Source: Spirochaetota bacterium (lineage in GTDB: Bacteria; Spirochaetota; JAHITG01). Taken from it: DNA of 10,055 nucleotides. The stretch covers positions 1 to 10,055 of the forward strand of contig JAHITG010000298.1 of assembly GCA_018817865.1 (NCBI GenBank). Reading direction: 5' to 3'. The position numbers were made by a program, and so were the translations under genes. The notes beneath the pieces were generated by a model. That model had not been told where the DNA came from. It searched no databases and worked only from the letters and a program-made list of their open reading frames with translations. This document shows positions 1 through 6,589 of this stretch, piece after piece (positions within the stretch are counted from its first letter, which is position 1; the number at the start of each line of letters is the position of its first letter).

Positions 1-62
1 AAAATGTGGAAATAATAAAAAACTATTATATATTGTGAATAAATCTTAATTGTTATTGGATT

Positions 63-88
63 GAATAAACAGTTATTCTTGTTTATTC
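63..88. repeat. Perfect 8-bp inverted repeat in the leader of the sugar operon
   Basis: GAATAAAC (63-70) is the exact reverse complement of GTTTATTC (81-88), separated by 10 bases. It ends four bases before the Shine-Dalgarno sequence of the first gene (GGAG at 93-96). As DNA it could be an operator; as RNA it could form a weak, AT-rich hairpin next to the ribosome binding site. I find no convincing sigma70 promoter in 1-62, so its role is inference. In such AT-rich DNA an 8-bp dyad can also arise by chance. Confidence 0.35.
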
Positions 89-105
89 TCTTGGAGAAAT
101 GAAAT

Positions 106-744
106 ATGAGAATTCTAAATGTTGAATCTTTAAAGATACCAGAAATCAAAATAATCACTTTTGCGCGTTTTAATGATAATCGTGGATATTTTACCGAGCA
201 TTATCGTAATAGTGATTTTTATAGCCATCCAGAAATGGAATTTATAAAAAATTTTCAATTTGTCCAATTTAATGAAAGTTTTTCAAAAAAAAGTACAGTA
301 CGGGGTATGCATTTTCAATGGAATCCTTATATGGGAAAATTGGTTCGCACCTTAATGGGAAAAATGATAGATATGATATTAGATATTAGAAAAAATTCAC
401 CCACATTTGGAAAAATGATCGCCTATGATATGCCAACTAGTTTTGATGAAGATTTTAATAAGTGGATATGGATCCCACCGGGGTTTGCTCATGGTAATTA
501 TTTTATTGAAGATAGTATGATTGAATATTTATGCTCCGGGGAGTACAGTCAAAACTGTGAAGCAGGAATTTCACCATTAGCGAATGATATAGACTGGTCC
601 TTATGTAAACTGGAATTAAAGAAACAATTTAATAATCTGATAAAGAACAATTATTTAATCACAGAAAAGGATAAAAATGGTCTATCTGTTAAAGATTGGG
701 CTAATGACCCTAGATCTGATAATTTCATATATGCAAAATTATAG
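106..744 (+). CDS. dTDP-4-dehydrorhamnose 3,5-epimerase family protein (RmlC-like cupin)
   Basis: A 212-residue protein of the RmlC family, which epimerises C3 and C5 of 4-keto-6-deoxy nucleotide sugars in the cytoplasm. Visible family motifs are DNRGYFTE (24-31), the segment FVQFNES followed by RGMHFQ (52-71) with the catalytic-base histidine at H69, GKLVR (77-81) with the substrate lysine K78, and IPPGFAHG (123-130). The Tyr of the usual YK motif is kept (Y141), but the next Lys is Leu. The length is slightly above the usual 180-190 because of a C-terminal tail ending in a DPRSDNF motif, as in antibiotic-sugar and O-antigen relatives. The start is ATG with GGAG nine bases upstream. It heads a same-strand run with two SDR genes, 18 bases from the next. 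RmlA and RmlB are not in the window, so the exact sugar is unknown. Confidence 0.88.
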   Translation: MRILNVESLKIPEIKIITFARFNDNRGYFTEHYRNSDFYSHPEMEFIKNFQFVQFNESFSKKSTVRGMHFQWNPYMGKLVRTLMGKMIDMILDIRKNSPTFGKMIAYDMPTSFDEDFNKWIWIPPGFAHGNYFIEDSMIEYLCSGEYSQNCEAGISPLANDIDWSLCKLELKKQFNNLIKNNYLITEKDKNGLSVKDWANDPRSDNFIYAKL

Positions 745-762
745 AAAATACAAGAGGAAAAC

Positions 763-1488
763 ATGATAAACCAAAGTGATATCTTATTTACGGGTGGAAG
801 TGGTCTTCTCGGAACTACGATAAAAAGCCTATTACCTGAATGCGATTATCCTACATCTTCAGAGTTTAATGTTACAGATTTTTACAAGATGGATAAGTAT
901 TTAAAATTAAAAAAATACACATTAATAATTCATGCTGCTGCATTTACTTCTCCCCCATTGATAAATAAAGATCCAATGAAAGCATTAGAAGTGAATATCC
1001 TTGGAACAGCAAATATTGTTAAACTATGTATGAAATCAAATATCAAATTATTTTATATATCTACGGATTATGTATTTAAAGGAGATACAGGAAATTATAA
1101 AGAGGATGATCCTGTAAATCCTGTAAATAAATATGCCTGGTCCAAGCTAGGTGGAGAATGTGCTGTCAGGCTGTATGATAACTCTCTGATAATAAGAACC
1201 AGTTTTAGCCCGGATGTATTTCCCTATGATAAAGCATTTGAGGATCAATGGACCAGCAGAGAATGTGTAAGTGTTATTGCAAAAAAGATCTATAATTTAA
1301 TTAATAAAAATATAACAGGCATCATTCATATTGGAGGAAAAAGAAAAACTGTTCTGGATTATGCTAGACAATTAAATAAAAATATGCATATTGAAAAATT
1401 ATCCAGAGATGATGTAAATTTTACTGTACCTGTTGACACTTCTTTAAACTGTGAAAAATATAAAACTTTTTTTAACATACGATCATGA
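763..1488 (+). CDS. RmlD-like SDR, sugar-nucleotide 4-keto reductase
   Basis: A 241-residue short-chain dehydrogenase resembling dTDP-4-dehydrorhamnose reductase (RmlD), which reduces the 4-keto group of the RmlC product with NAD(P)H. The Rossmann motif TGGSGLLG (10-17), STDYVF (100-105) and YAWSK (124-128) are all present, giving a catalytic triad of T101, Y124 and K128. The C-terminal VPVDTSLNCEKY resembles the final substrate-binding stretch of RmlD. The protein is about 50 residues shorter than typical RmlD (near 300), with the loss in the substrate-binding half after residue 147, so it may use a different sugar. AGAGG lies five bases before the ATG. It follows the RmlC-like gene by 18 bases and is probably co-transcribed with it. 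Confidence 0.82.
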   Translation: MINQSDILFTGGSGLLGTTIKSLLPECDYPTSSEFNVTDFYKMDKYLKLKKYTLIIHAAAFTSPPLINKDPMKALEVNILGTANIVKLCMKSNIKLFYISTDYVFKGDTGNYKEDDPVNPVNKYAWSKLGGECAVRLYDNSLIIRTSFSPDVFPYDKAFEDQWTSRECVSVIAKKIYNLINKNITGIIHIGGKRKTVLDYARQLNKNMHIEKLSRDDVNFTVPVDTSLNCEKYKTFFNIRS

Positions 1489-1497
1489 CAATCGTAT
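1477..1497 (+). repeat. Intercistronic 7-bp hairpin spanning the RmlD-like stop codon
   Basis: ATACGAT (1477-1483) pairs exactly with ATCGTAT (1491-1497) around a 7-base loop that holds the TGA stop (1486-1488). No T-run follows, so it is not a standard intrinsic terminator. It may affect mRNA stability or coupling to the next gene, whose start lies 38 bases downstream. The stem is short and AT-rich, so function is uncertain. Confidence 0.35.
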
Positions 1498-1534
1498 ATT
1501 TCATTATATCATGAAACAAGCCGGAGGTTTGAAA

Positions 1535-2497
1535 ATGAAAATTTTAGTGTGTGGAGGAGCAGGTTATATAGGTTCAAAAATGGTACCTATTTTAATGGAG
1601 CACGGATATAAGATTGATGTTATTGATCTATTATGGTATGGTAATTTCTTACCTGAAGGTATTAAAGTAATTAAAAAAGATCTTTTTGACTGTCAAAGAG
1701 AAGATTTTGAAGGATATGACCAAGTTATATTTTTAGCAGGACTTTCAAATGACCCTATGGCAGAATATAATCCTGCAAAAAATTTTATTTATAATGCAGC
1801 TCTTCCATCATATTTAGCTTTTAAAGCAAAAGAGGCTGGTGTTAAACGATTTATATATGCTTCTTCCTGCTCTGTATATGGATATACTATAGACAAACTT
1901 TATAACGAAGAGTCCCCCGCAACTTGTGCTTATCCATATGGAATATCAAAACTGCAGGGTGAAAAAGGGGTGCTCCAATTACAGGATGAAAAATTTTCTG
2001 CCATTTCATTACGGCAGGGAACAGTATGCGGATACAGCCCTCGAATGCGACTGGACCTGGTTGTTAATGCAATGTTTAAAACAGCCATGAAGGATTTAAA
2101 AATAATTATCAATAACCCGTCTATTTGGAGGCCAATATTGGATATCAGGGATACAGTGTCTGCTTTTTTAAGAGCAGTTCAGGCAAACCATTCTATTAAC
2201 GGTGTATTTAATATTACATCAGGAAATTTTACCGTTGGACAAATTGGTGATATGGTTAAATTTGAAATTGAAAGTTTAACAGATAAAAAGATTGCAATAG
2301 AAATAAAAAATATTAAAGATTTCCGTAACTATAAAGTATCAATTGAAAAAGCAAAAAAATATTTAGGTTTTCAACCTGAATATACCATTCAAGACACAGT
2401 GCTGGATCTATATAATCATAATGATAATTTTAAGGATTATAATAAAGAGAATTATTATAATATAAAAATTTTTAAAAAATTGGATATTCAAAGCTAA
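1535..2497 (+). CDS. NAD-dependent sugar epimerase/dehydratase (extended SDR)
   Basis: A 320-residue extended SDR. The NAD-binding motif GGAGYIG is at 7-13, the LAGLSNDPM segment (68-75) is typical of a WcaG-like sugar-epimerase group, SSCSVYG is at 110-116, and YGISK (135-139) supplies catalytic Y135 and K139. An RP-LDIRD segment (199-206) is the usual substrate-site signature. It should act on a nucleotide-linked hexose as a C4 epimerase, 4,6-dehydratase or 4-ketoreductase; sequence alone does not choose. The start is ATG at 1535 because GGAGG lies seven bases upstream and the nucleotide-binding strand begins there. A longer frame from GTG at 1451 would add 28 residues, overlap the previous gene and lacks a ribosome site. 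It ends the three-gene set, 12 bases from a convergent glycosyltransferase gene. Confidence 0.87.
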   Translation: MKILVCGGAGYIGSKMVPILMEHGYKIDVIDLLWYGNFLPEGIKVIKKDLFDCQREDFEGYDQVIFLAGLSNDPMAEYNPAKNFIYNAALPSYLAFKAKEAGVKRFIYASSCSVYGYTIDKLYNEESPATCAYPYGISKLQGEKGVLQLQDEKFSAISLRQGTVCGYSPRMRLDLVVNAMFKTAMKDLKIIINNPSIWRPILDIRDTVSAFLRAVQANHSINGVFNITSGNFTVGQIGDMVKFEIESLTDKKIAIEIKNIKDFRNYKVSIEKAKKYLGFQPEYTIQDTVLDLYNHNDNFKDYNKENYYNIKIFKKLDIQS

Positions 2498-2509
2498 ATC
2501 TTTATTGAT

Positions 2510-3490
2510 TTATTTATCTAATACTTTTTTAAATAATTGTATATATTTTCTTGTTATCACTCTTTCAGTATAATTATTTCTAACATAATTAATACCTTTA
2601 TAAGCCAAATCATTTCGTATCCTTTCGTTTAATATAAGTTGTTCCAGACTGTTTTTCCACTCTTTTATTGTATTACATAATATTGCAGGGGATTCTTTAT
2701 ATGAAAAAACAGGGCTGGCTACTACTGGTAACCCTACTGCCATTGGGTATCCGATCTTTGTAAAGGCATGTCCTAAATTATATTTTCTTGTTAAATCTCG
2801 TGGGGAAATTTTTATATCACCCAAAAGAAATAATTTATGCAGTTTGTTTATATTATATTTTACGAATGTATATGGTATAATATCCAAACAAGGATCTTTG
2901 TCACAGATTAAAATTAACCCCGTCTTATATTGACTATAAATCTTTTTTAAAACATCCTTTATTAAATTCAAATCTTGAGCTTTGATTGCATACCCGCAAT
3001 ATAACAAATTTACAGATTTATTATTTTTATGTTTCTTTTTAACAGAAAAAAATCTATCATCTATCATTTCTTCAATAACATAAACCTGATGATGAAATTT
3101 TCTATAAACATCTGCTAGATATTTTGTTGGTGTAATAACAAAATCTGATATTTTCAACATTTCTTTTATATCTTTTTTTTGCTTCCCTGTTACAAAAGTC
3201 TTGTCAAAATCAATATAATTCACATTGATATCGAAAATAATCTTGGTATTTTTTTCCTTTAATTCCAACGCTATCTGCAGATATTTACTCGAAAATGCTT
3301 TTTGAAATATGACTATATTATAACTAAGATAGGATTTATATAAACCTGACCATATATGATACTTTTTCAACCCCTTTATGATATCATAGACCCTGATCCT
3401 GGTAGAAGCCATTGCTTTACGATATGAAGCTTTTTCAGGTATAATCCATCCGATTTTTACATTTGAAAGAATTCTATTTTGTTTTTTCAT
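2510..3490 (-). CDS. Glycosyltransferase, GT4/GT-B type (divergent)
   Basis: A 326-residue protein with the look of a group 1 glycosyltransferase, which would transfer a sugar from a nucleotide donor at the cytoplasmic face of the membrane. Visible marks are ASTRIRVYDII (28-38), an SDFVITPTKYLADVYRK stretch (115-131) typical of the end of the N-terminal Rossmann domain, and a donor-site region from LGDIKISPRDL (223-233) to a GLPVVASPV motif (253-261). The second glutamate of the usual E-x7-E donor motif appears to be Tyr (Y248 in KIGYPMA), so it belongs to a subgroup with an altered donor site. The ATG is one base after the methyltransferase stop and has only a weak purine-rich site, which suggests translational coupling. 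Its sugar and acceptor cannot be read from sequence. Confidence 0.75.
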   Translation of the reverse strand: MKKQNRILSNVKIGWIIPEKASYRKAMASTRIRVYDIIKGLKKYHIWSGLYKSYLSYNIVIFQKAFSSKYLQIALELKEKNTKIIFDINVNYIDFDKTFVTGKQKKDIKEMLKISDFVITPTKYLADVYRKFHHQVYVIEEMIDDRFFSVKKKHKNNKSVNLLYCGYAIKAQDLNLIKDVLKKIYSQYKTGLILICDKDPCLDIIPYTFVKYNINKLHKLFLLGDIKISPRDLTRKYNLGHAFTKIGYPMAVGLPVVASPVFSYKESPAILCNTIKEWKNSLEQLILNERIRNDLAYKGINYVRNNYTERVITRKYIQLFKKVLDK

Positions 3491-3491
3491 T

Positions 3492-4130
3492 TTATTCTTT
3501 TTGTTTTAGTACAGACCAAATCTCCCCGAAATTAATCTGGAACTTCACAATTTTATAACCTGCTTTTTTAATTTCACTGGAAAATGATTCAAATGTATAC
3601 TCAATACGGTGGGTAACATCCAGCATATACGAGATTCCAAGCTCTTTCTTGTATAACGTCACCCAGTCACGGTCGATCATGGGTACCCGTATTAAAAATT
3701 TATTAGCCAATCCCTTTATCTTTTTTAAGAAATCCACTCTTCTATCCAGATGCTCTAAAACATTACTTAGGACAACTATCTCATATTTCTCTTTAAAATT
3801 ATAACTGGTTGCATCACCAACTAAATAATGGATATTTTTTTTCTGATTCTGCTCTTTTGCTTGCCGAATACTTTTCCGGTTGTTATCAATACCAATAACC
3901 ATCCTTGCTTTTCCTGCCATATCATAGGCCAGCAATCCGTTCCCGCACCCGATATCAAGGACAGTATCCTTTTTATTAATATTATTAACAAAAAAACCGT
4001 GATAATCTGTCAACCTGTGCTTGGGATGTTTTCCATTTTCCAGTTTACATGCAAAAATCCCTATATATTGATAGACCTTATTATGGAGTATAAGCAACAG
4101 TCTGGTAATAAATTTATAAATAATTTTCAT
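3492..4130 (-). CDS. Class I SAM-dependent methyltransferase
   Basis: A 212-residue cytoplasmic methyltransferase with motif I VLDIGCGNG (57-65), a GID acidic loop end (80-82), LVGDAT (103-108) and LSNVLEHL (121-128), the order of a Methyltransf_11/23 Rossmann fold. The C-terminal RVP...DVTHRIEYTF part resembles enzymes in polysaccharide loci, so a sugar or lipid-linked glycan acceptor is likely but inferred. An N-terminal amphipathic stretch (residues 1-25) might associate with the membrane. ATG at 4130 is chosen over the TTG at 4160: a good promoter would start transcription near 4159, at that TTG, leaving it no leader. The ribosome site of the ATG is weak (AGG, ten bases upstream). It forms a two-gene unit with the glycosyltransferase one base downstream. 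Confidence 0.8.
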   Translation of the reverse strand: MKIIYKFITRLLLILHNKVYQYIGIFACKLENGKHPKHRLTDYHGFFVNNINKKDTVLDIGCGNGLLAYDMAGKARMVIGIDNNRKSIRQAKEQNQKKNIHYLVGDATSYNFKEKYEIVVLSNVLEHLDRRVDFLKKIKGLANKFLIRVPMIDRDWVTLYKKELGISYMLDVTHRIEYTFESFSSEIKKAGYKIVKFQINFGEIWSVLKQKE

Positions 4131-4147
4131 CAAAAATAACCTGAATA

Positions 4148-4168
4148 ATTGTTCAAACAATGAACAAT
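4148..4168. promoter_or_regulatory. Operator-like palindrome at the -10/+1 of the methyltransferase promoter
   Basis: ATTGTTCA (4148-4155) and TGAACAAT (4161-4168) are exact reverse complements with a 5-base spacer. The palindrome overlaps the predicted leftward -10 box (4166-4171) and start point (about 4159), the classic position for a repressor site. No regulator gene is in the window. An RNA hairpin role is less likely because one arm would lie upstream of the inferred start point. Confidence 0.4.
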
Positions 4169-4194
4169 GTACTTCATTTTAAGCAGATTGTCAA
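4166..4194 (-). promoter_or_regulatory. Sigma70-type promoter for the methyltransferase-glycosyltransferase unit
   Basis: On the minus strand a perfect -35 TTGACA (4194-4189) is followed by a 17-base spacer and TACATT (4171-4166), which matches four of six -10 bases. Transcription would begin near 4159, giving a leader of about 29 bases to the ATG at 4130. The exact -35 and ideal spacing make this the best promoter candidate in the window. Confidence 0.55.
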
Positions 4195-4213
4195 GCGATT
4201 AATTAAAAATAGT

Positions 4214-4241
4214 TTGACATTATGATACATAATAATAAGTT
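4214..4241 (+). promoter_or_regulatory. Possible divergent promoter for the rightward glycosyltransferase
   Basis: A perfect TTGACA lies at 4214-4219 facing right, 19 bases from the leftward TTGACA, so the two -35 boxes sit back to back between divergent genes. The best -10 at normal spacing is only TAAGTT (4236-4241, 16-base spacer), and other AT-rich hexamers could serve. The leader to the ATG at 4283 would be about 35 bases. Confidence 0.3.
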
Positions 4242-4282
4242 AAAAAATCCGTATTTAGAATGTAAAATATACAATAATATAT

Positions 4283-5224
4283 ATGAAAAAAATCAATTTC
4301 CCATATAAAATATGTATTCCATATCATGATCGTCCGGAAGGTGGTGTATATAAATTTCTAAAATATTTTAAAACCTATTTAAAAAGGAACCACCTGTCCT
4401 ATACAGAAAGACTCCTCTCCCGTTATGATATTCTCTTTATCAACTCTTTTAAGACCCCCTATTATATTGTAAAAATGCTAAAGCTCTTAAAACCGGGTTT
4501 GAAGATTATACACAGAATCGACGGGGCAGCAGAGGATTACGGAAGAGGAAAAGAGTGGGATGTTATCCAGAAAAAAGTGAACAAAATTACTGACCTGACC
4601 ATTTTTCAGAGTAAATACAGCCGCTATGCAACACGGAAAAAATTTCATGTGATCAGCCACGACGGGCCAATTATTTATAATCCAGTGGACACCAACCTTT
4701 TTAAGGCTGCACAAAAGAGATTTTCCACCACAACAAGACCAAAGATCGCCCATGTAACCTTCAGTACCAATGTTAAAAAGGGCGCCTCTAATATCCTCCA
4801 GATAGCACAAAAAAATCCCGAGTTAGATTTTATTCTGATCGGACAATTTGATCCTGATCAGAGAGTTGATCTGAAGAACGTCAGATATACCGGAGTCCTG
4901 GACCATCATCAGGTAGCCAAGACATTAGGCTCCTGTCACCTTTTTCTCTTCTTTTCACAAAACGAGTCATGCCCCAACGTGGTACTGGAGGCCATGGCAT
5001 CCGGATTACCTGTTTTATACCTTGATTCCGGAGCTACTTCCGAACTGGTCGGTAATACAGGTAAAAAAACTACTGAGGCTTCTTTTAAAAATAATTTTAA
5101 TACAATATGGAAGAATTGGCCAAAATGGTCCACTCTGGCACGAACTCGCATAGAAAAAAACTTCTCTGTAGAGAAGATCATTCCTCAATATCTGAATGCT
5201 GTATCAGGGATCATGAAGAAATAA
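4283..5224 (+). CDS. Glycosyltransferase family 4 (GT-B fold)
   Basis: A 313-residue GT4-type glycosyltransferase. The N-terminal acceptor domain starts CIPYHDRPEGGVYKFLKY (11-28); the inter-domain region has FQSKYSRYA (108-116) and IIYNPVD (130-136). The C-terminal donor domain has FILIGQF (183-189) and the retaining-enzyme E-x7-E motif (E228 to E236), followed by AMASGLPV (237-244) and the GATSELVG loop (250-257). It should add a sugar from a nucleotide donor to a lipid- or glycan-linked acceptor at the inner face of the cytoplasmic membrane. It is shorter than most GT4 proteins (350-400) because the N-terminal domain is reduced. No clear Shine-Dalgarno sequence precedes the ATG, so translation may be weak or leader-dependent. 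Its last 14 bases overlap the 3' end of the convergent epimerase gene. Confidence 0.85.
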   Translation: MKKINFPYKICIPYHDRPEGGVYKFLKYFKTYLKRNHLSYTERLLSRYDILFINSFKTPYYIVKMLKLLKPGLKIIHRIDGAAEDYGRGKEWDVIQKKVNKITDLTIFQSKYSRYATRKKFHVISHDGPIIYNPVDTNLFKAAQKRFSTTTRPKIAHVTFSTNVKKGASNILQIAQKNPELDFILIGQFDPDQRVDLKNVRYTGVLDHHQVAKTLGSCHLFLFFSQNESCPNVVLEAMASGLPVLYLDSGATSELVGNTGKKTTEASFKNNFNTIWKNWPKWSTLARTRIEKNFSVEKIIPQYLNAVSGIMKK

Positions 5225-6299
5225 ATTGATCTTGAATAATCTTCAATATGTTCTCACCAGTTTTACCATCACCGAAAGGATTATCCCAATTTGCTTTTCT
5301 GCCCAGCATCACCTCAACGGATCTCAGGATCCTTTCAGGGTCTGTACCGGCAAGAATATTCGATCCCTCCTTTAATGTCTCAGGCCTTTCTGTATTCTCC
5401 CTCAAGGTTATACACGGAACCTTTAAAATGCAGGCTTCTTCCTGTATCCCTCCTGAATCGGTAAGGATGGCCCCGGCAGAAGCTTCCAGATTTAAAAAAT
5501 CAAAATAATTGACCGGATCAATAACCTTTATTGCAGAAGGAATACGGATCTTAAACTTCCGGATCATTTTATCTGTTCGGGGGTGAACAGGATAAATGAC
5601 CGGCCAATTATATCTGTTATAGAGAGTCTCAAGAGAGGCAAGTATACTGCTTAAGGTCTTTTTATTATCTACATTCTCCTGGCGATGCGCGGTTATAAGA
5701 AAATATTTCTTTTTTCCCAGTTTCAATCTCTGTAAGATCCTGCTCTTCTTTAATGCAAAGCCGATATTCCGGTTTACCGCATCTACTATGGTATTTCCTG
5801 TCAGATAGATCCGTCCGGGATCGACCTTCTCTTTTATGAGCCTCTCCCGGGCCAGTGCTGTGGGACAGAAGAGGAGATGGGATATATGATCAGTTAATAT
5901 ACGGTTCATCTCTTCCGGCATATTCGGATCATCACTGCGTAATCCCGCTTCTACATGCCCCACTTTGATCTTTAATTTAGATGCAGCCAATGCACCGGCC
6001 AGTACCGTATTCGTGTCCCCTTCCACCAGAACAATATCCGGCATCTCCTTCTGAAGCACTGATTCTGCTTTTTCCAATATAGCGGCTGTATTCTGGGCAT
6101 GCGTACTTGACCCGATTTTTAAATTGTACCTGGGGTCAGGTAATTTCAGGTCCTGATAGATGGCCCTGTCCATATTATAAGAATAATGCTGTCCTGTATG
6201 TAATACAAAATAATCCAGTCCTTCATTTTCACAAAGTGTGATGATACCGGCCATTTTAATTATTTCCGGCCGTGTACCCAGTATTATTCCGATCTTCAT
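5211..6299 (-). CDS. wecB: UDP-N-acetylglucosamine 2-epimerase (non-hydrolysing)
   Basis: A 362-residue protein that interconverts UDP-GlcNAc and UDP-ManNAc in the cytoplasm, feeding ManNAc-type sugars into surface polysaccharide. Family motifs are intact: LGTRPEIIKM (7-16), HTGQHYSYNM (34-43), VEGDTNT (92-98), GHVEAGLRS (114-122), MPEEMNR (127-133), TAHRQEN (203-209), a VHPRT stretch and the LTDSGGIQEE donor-site loop. Residues matching the catalytic set of the E. coli enzyme (D95, E117, E131, H213) are D95, E117, E129 or E130, and H205. Length fits the family (about 370). AAAGGA lies about ten bases before the ATG, a little far. It is convergent with the upstream-strand glycosyltransferase and separated by 290 bases from the next minus-strand gene, so it probably has its own promoter, which I could not place. 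Confidence 0.95.
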   Translation of the reverse strand: MKIGIILGTRPEIIKMAGIITLCENEGLDYFVLHTGQHYSYNMDRAIYQDLKLPDPRYNLKIGSSTHAQNTAAILEKAESVLQKEMPDIVLVEGDTNTVLAGALAASKLKIKVGHVEAGLRSDDPNMPEEMNRILTDHISHLLFCPTALARERLIKEKVDPGRIYLTGNTIVDAVNRNIGFALKKSRILQRLKLGKKKYFLITAHRQENVDNKKTLSSILASLETLYNRYNWPVIYPVHPRTDKMIRKFKIRIPSAIKVIDPVNYFDFLNLEASAGAILTDSGGIQEEACILKVPCITLRENTERPETLKEGSNILAGTDPERILRSVEVMLGRKANWDNPFGDGKTGENILKIIQDQFISS

Positions 6300-6589
6300 G
6301 CTGTATACATCCTTTTACCGATAAAACAGAAAGGTATTCTTGATTGAGGCTGTCTCACAACCTTAAAAATGTTATTCAGGGTACTCAATGCAAGACTTGG
6401 ATAACAGACCTAAAGGTCTGTTTCTACATCTGCATTTACATTTGTTGATTCATCTGTTTTTTATAATAATTAATCAAATCGATAGTCTGAATATATTATT
6501 ATAATAGATATAATATAATTCAATTAGCTCTAGTTATTCATTTGTCTGCTTATAAGTATGGAATATATTATTAATTAAAATTATGGAAG
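6300..6589. other. Gene-free spacer (290 bases)
   Basis: No credible open reading frame lies between the epimerase start and the end of the OmpA-tailed barrel gene. It holds the REP-like palindrome (6403-6427) and a very AT-rich stretch (about 6455-6580) with many TATAAT-like words on both strands, none with a convincing -35 at proper spacing. A promoter for the leftward epimerase gene is expected here but is not resolved. No intrinsic terminator with a T-run is evident for the gene ending at 6590. Confidence 0.6.
6403..6427 (-). repeat. REP-like palindrome, unit 1 (GTAG + hairpin)
   Basis: On the minus strand GTAG (6427-6424) is followed by one base and a perfect 8-bp hairpin, AACAGACC-TTTA-GGTCTGTT (6422-6403). 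The 5' GTAG foot plus imperfect or perfect hairpin is the layout of REP elements recognised by RAYT (Y1-family) transposases. No T-run follows on the minus strand, so it does not look like a terminator. Unit 2 at 9335-9357 has the same layout and orientation. Confidence 0.5.

Noticed and set aside
1451..1534. Longer N-terminus of the extended SDR from a GTG codon
   Set aside because: It would overlap the preceding gene, lacks a ribosome site and adds 28 residues before the Rossmann strand, whereas ATG at 1535 has GGAGG seven bases upstream.
3828..4139. Plus-strand open frame of about 100 codons opposite the methyltransferase gene
   Set aside because: It is fully antisense to a gene with clear SAM motifs and has no family resemblance; the same holds for the other opposite-strand frames in the barrel and epimerase genes.
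4131..4160. Longer methyltransferase from a TTG codon at 4160
   Set aside because: The inferred transcription start is at about 4159, leaving no leader, and the extra ten residues add nothing recognisable; it remains possible if the true promoter lies further upstream.
6346..6357. GAGGCTGTCTCA resembles the terminal inverted repeat of some insertion sequences
   Set aside because: No matching inverted end, target duplication or transposase remnant is visible nearby, so a 12-base likeness is not enough.
6455..6580. AT-rich spacer as a replication origin or CRISPR leader
   Set aside because: No repeated DnaA-box-like words, no direct repeats with regular spacing and no cas genes are present.
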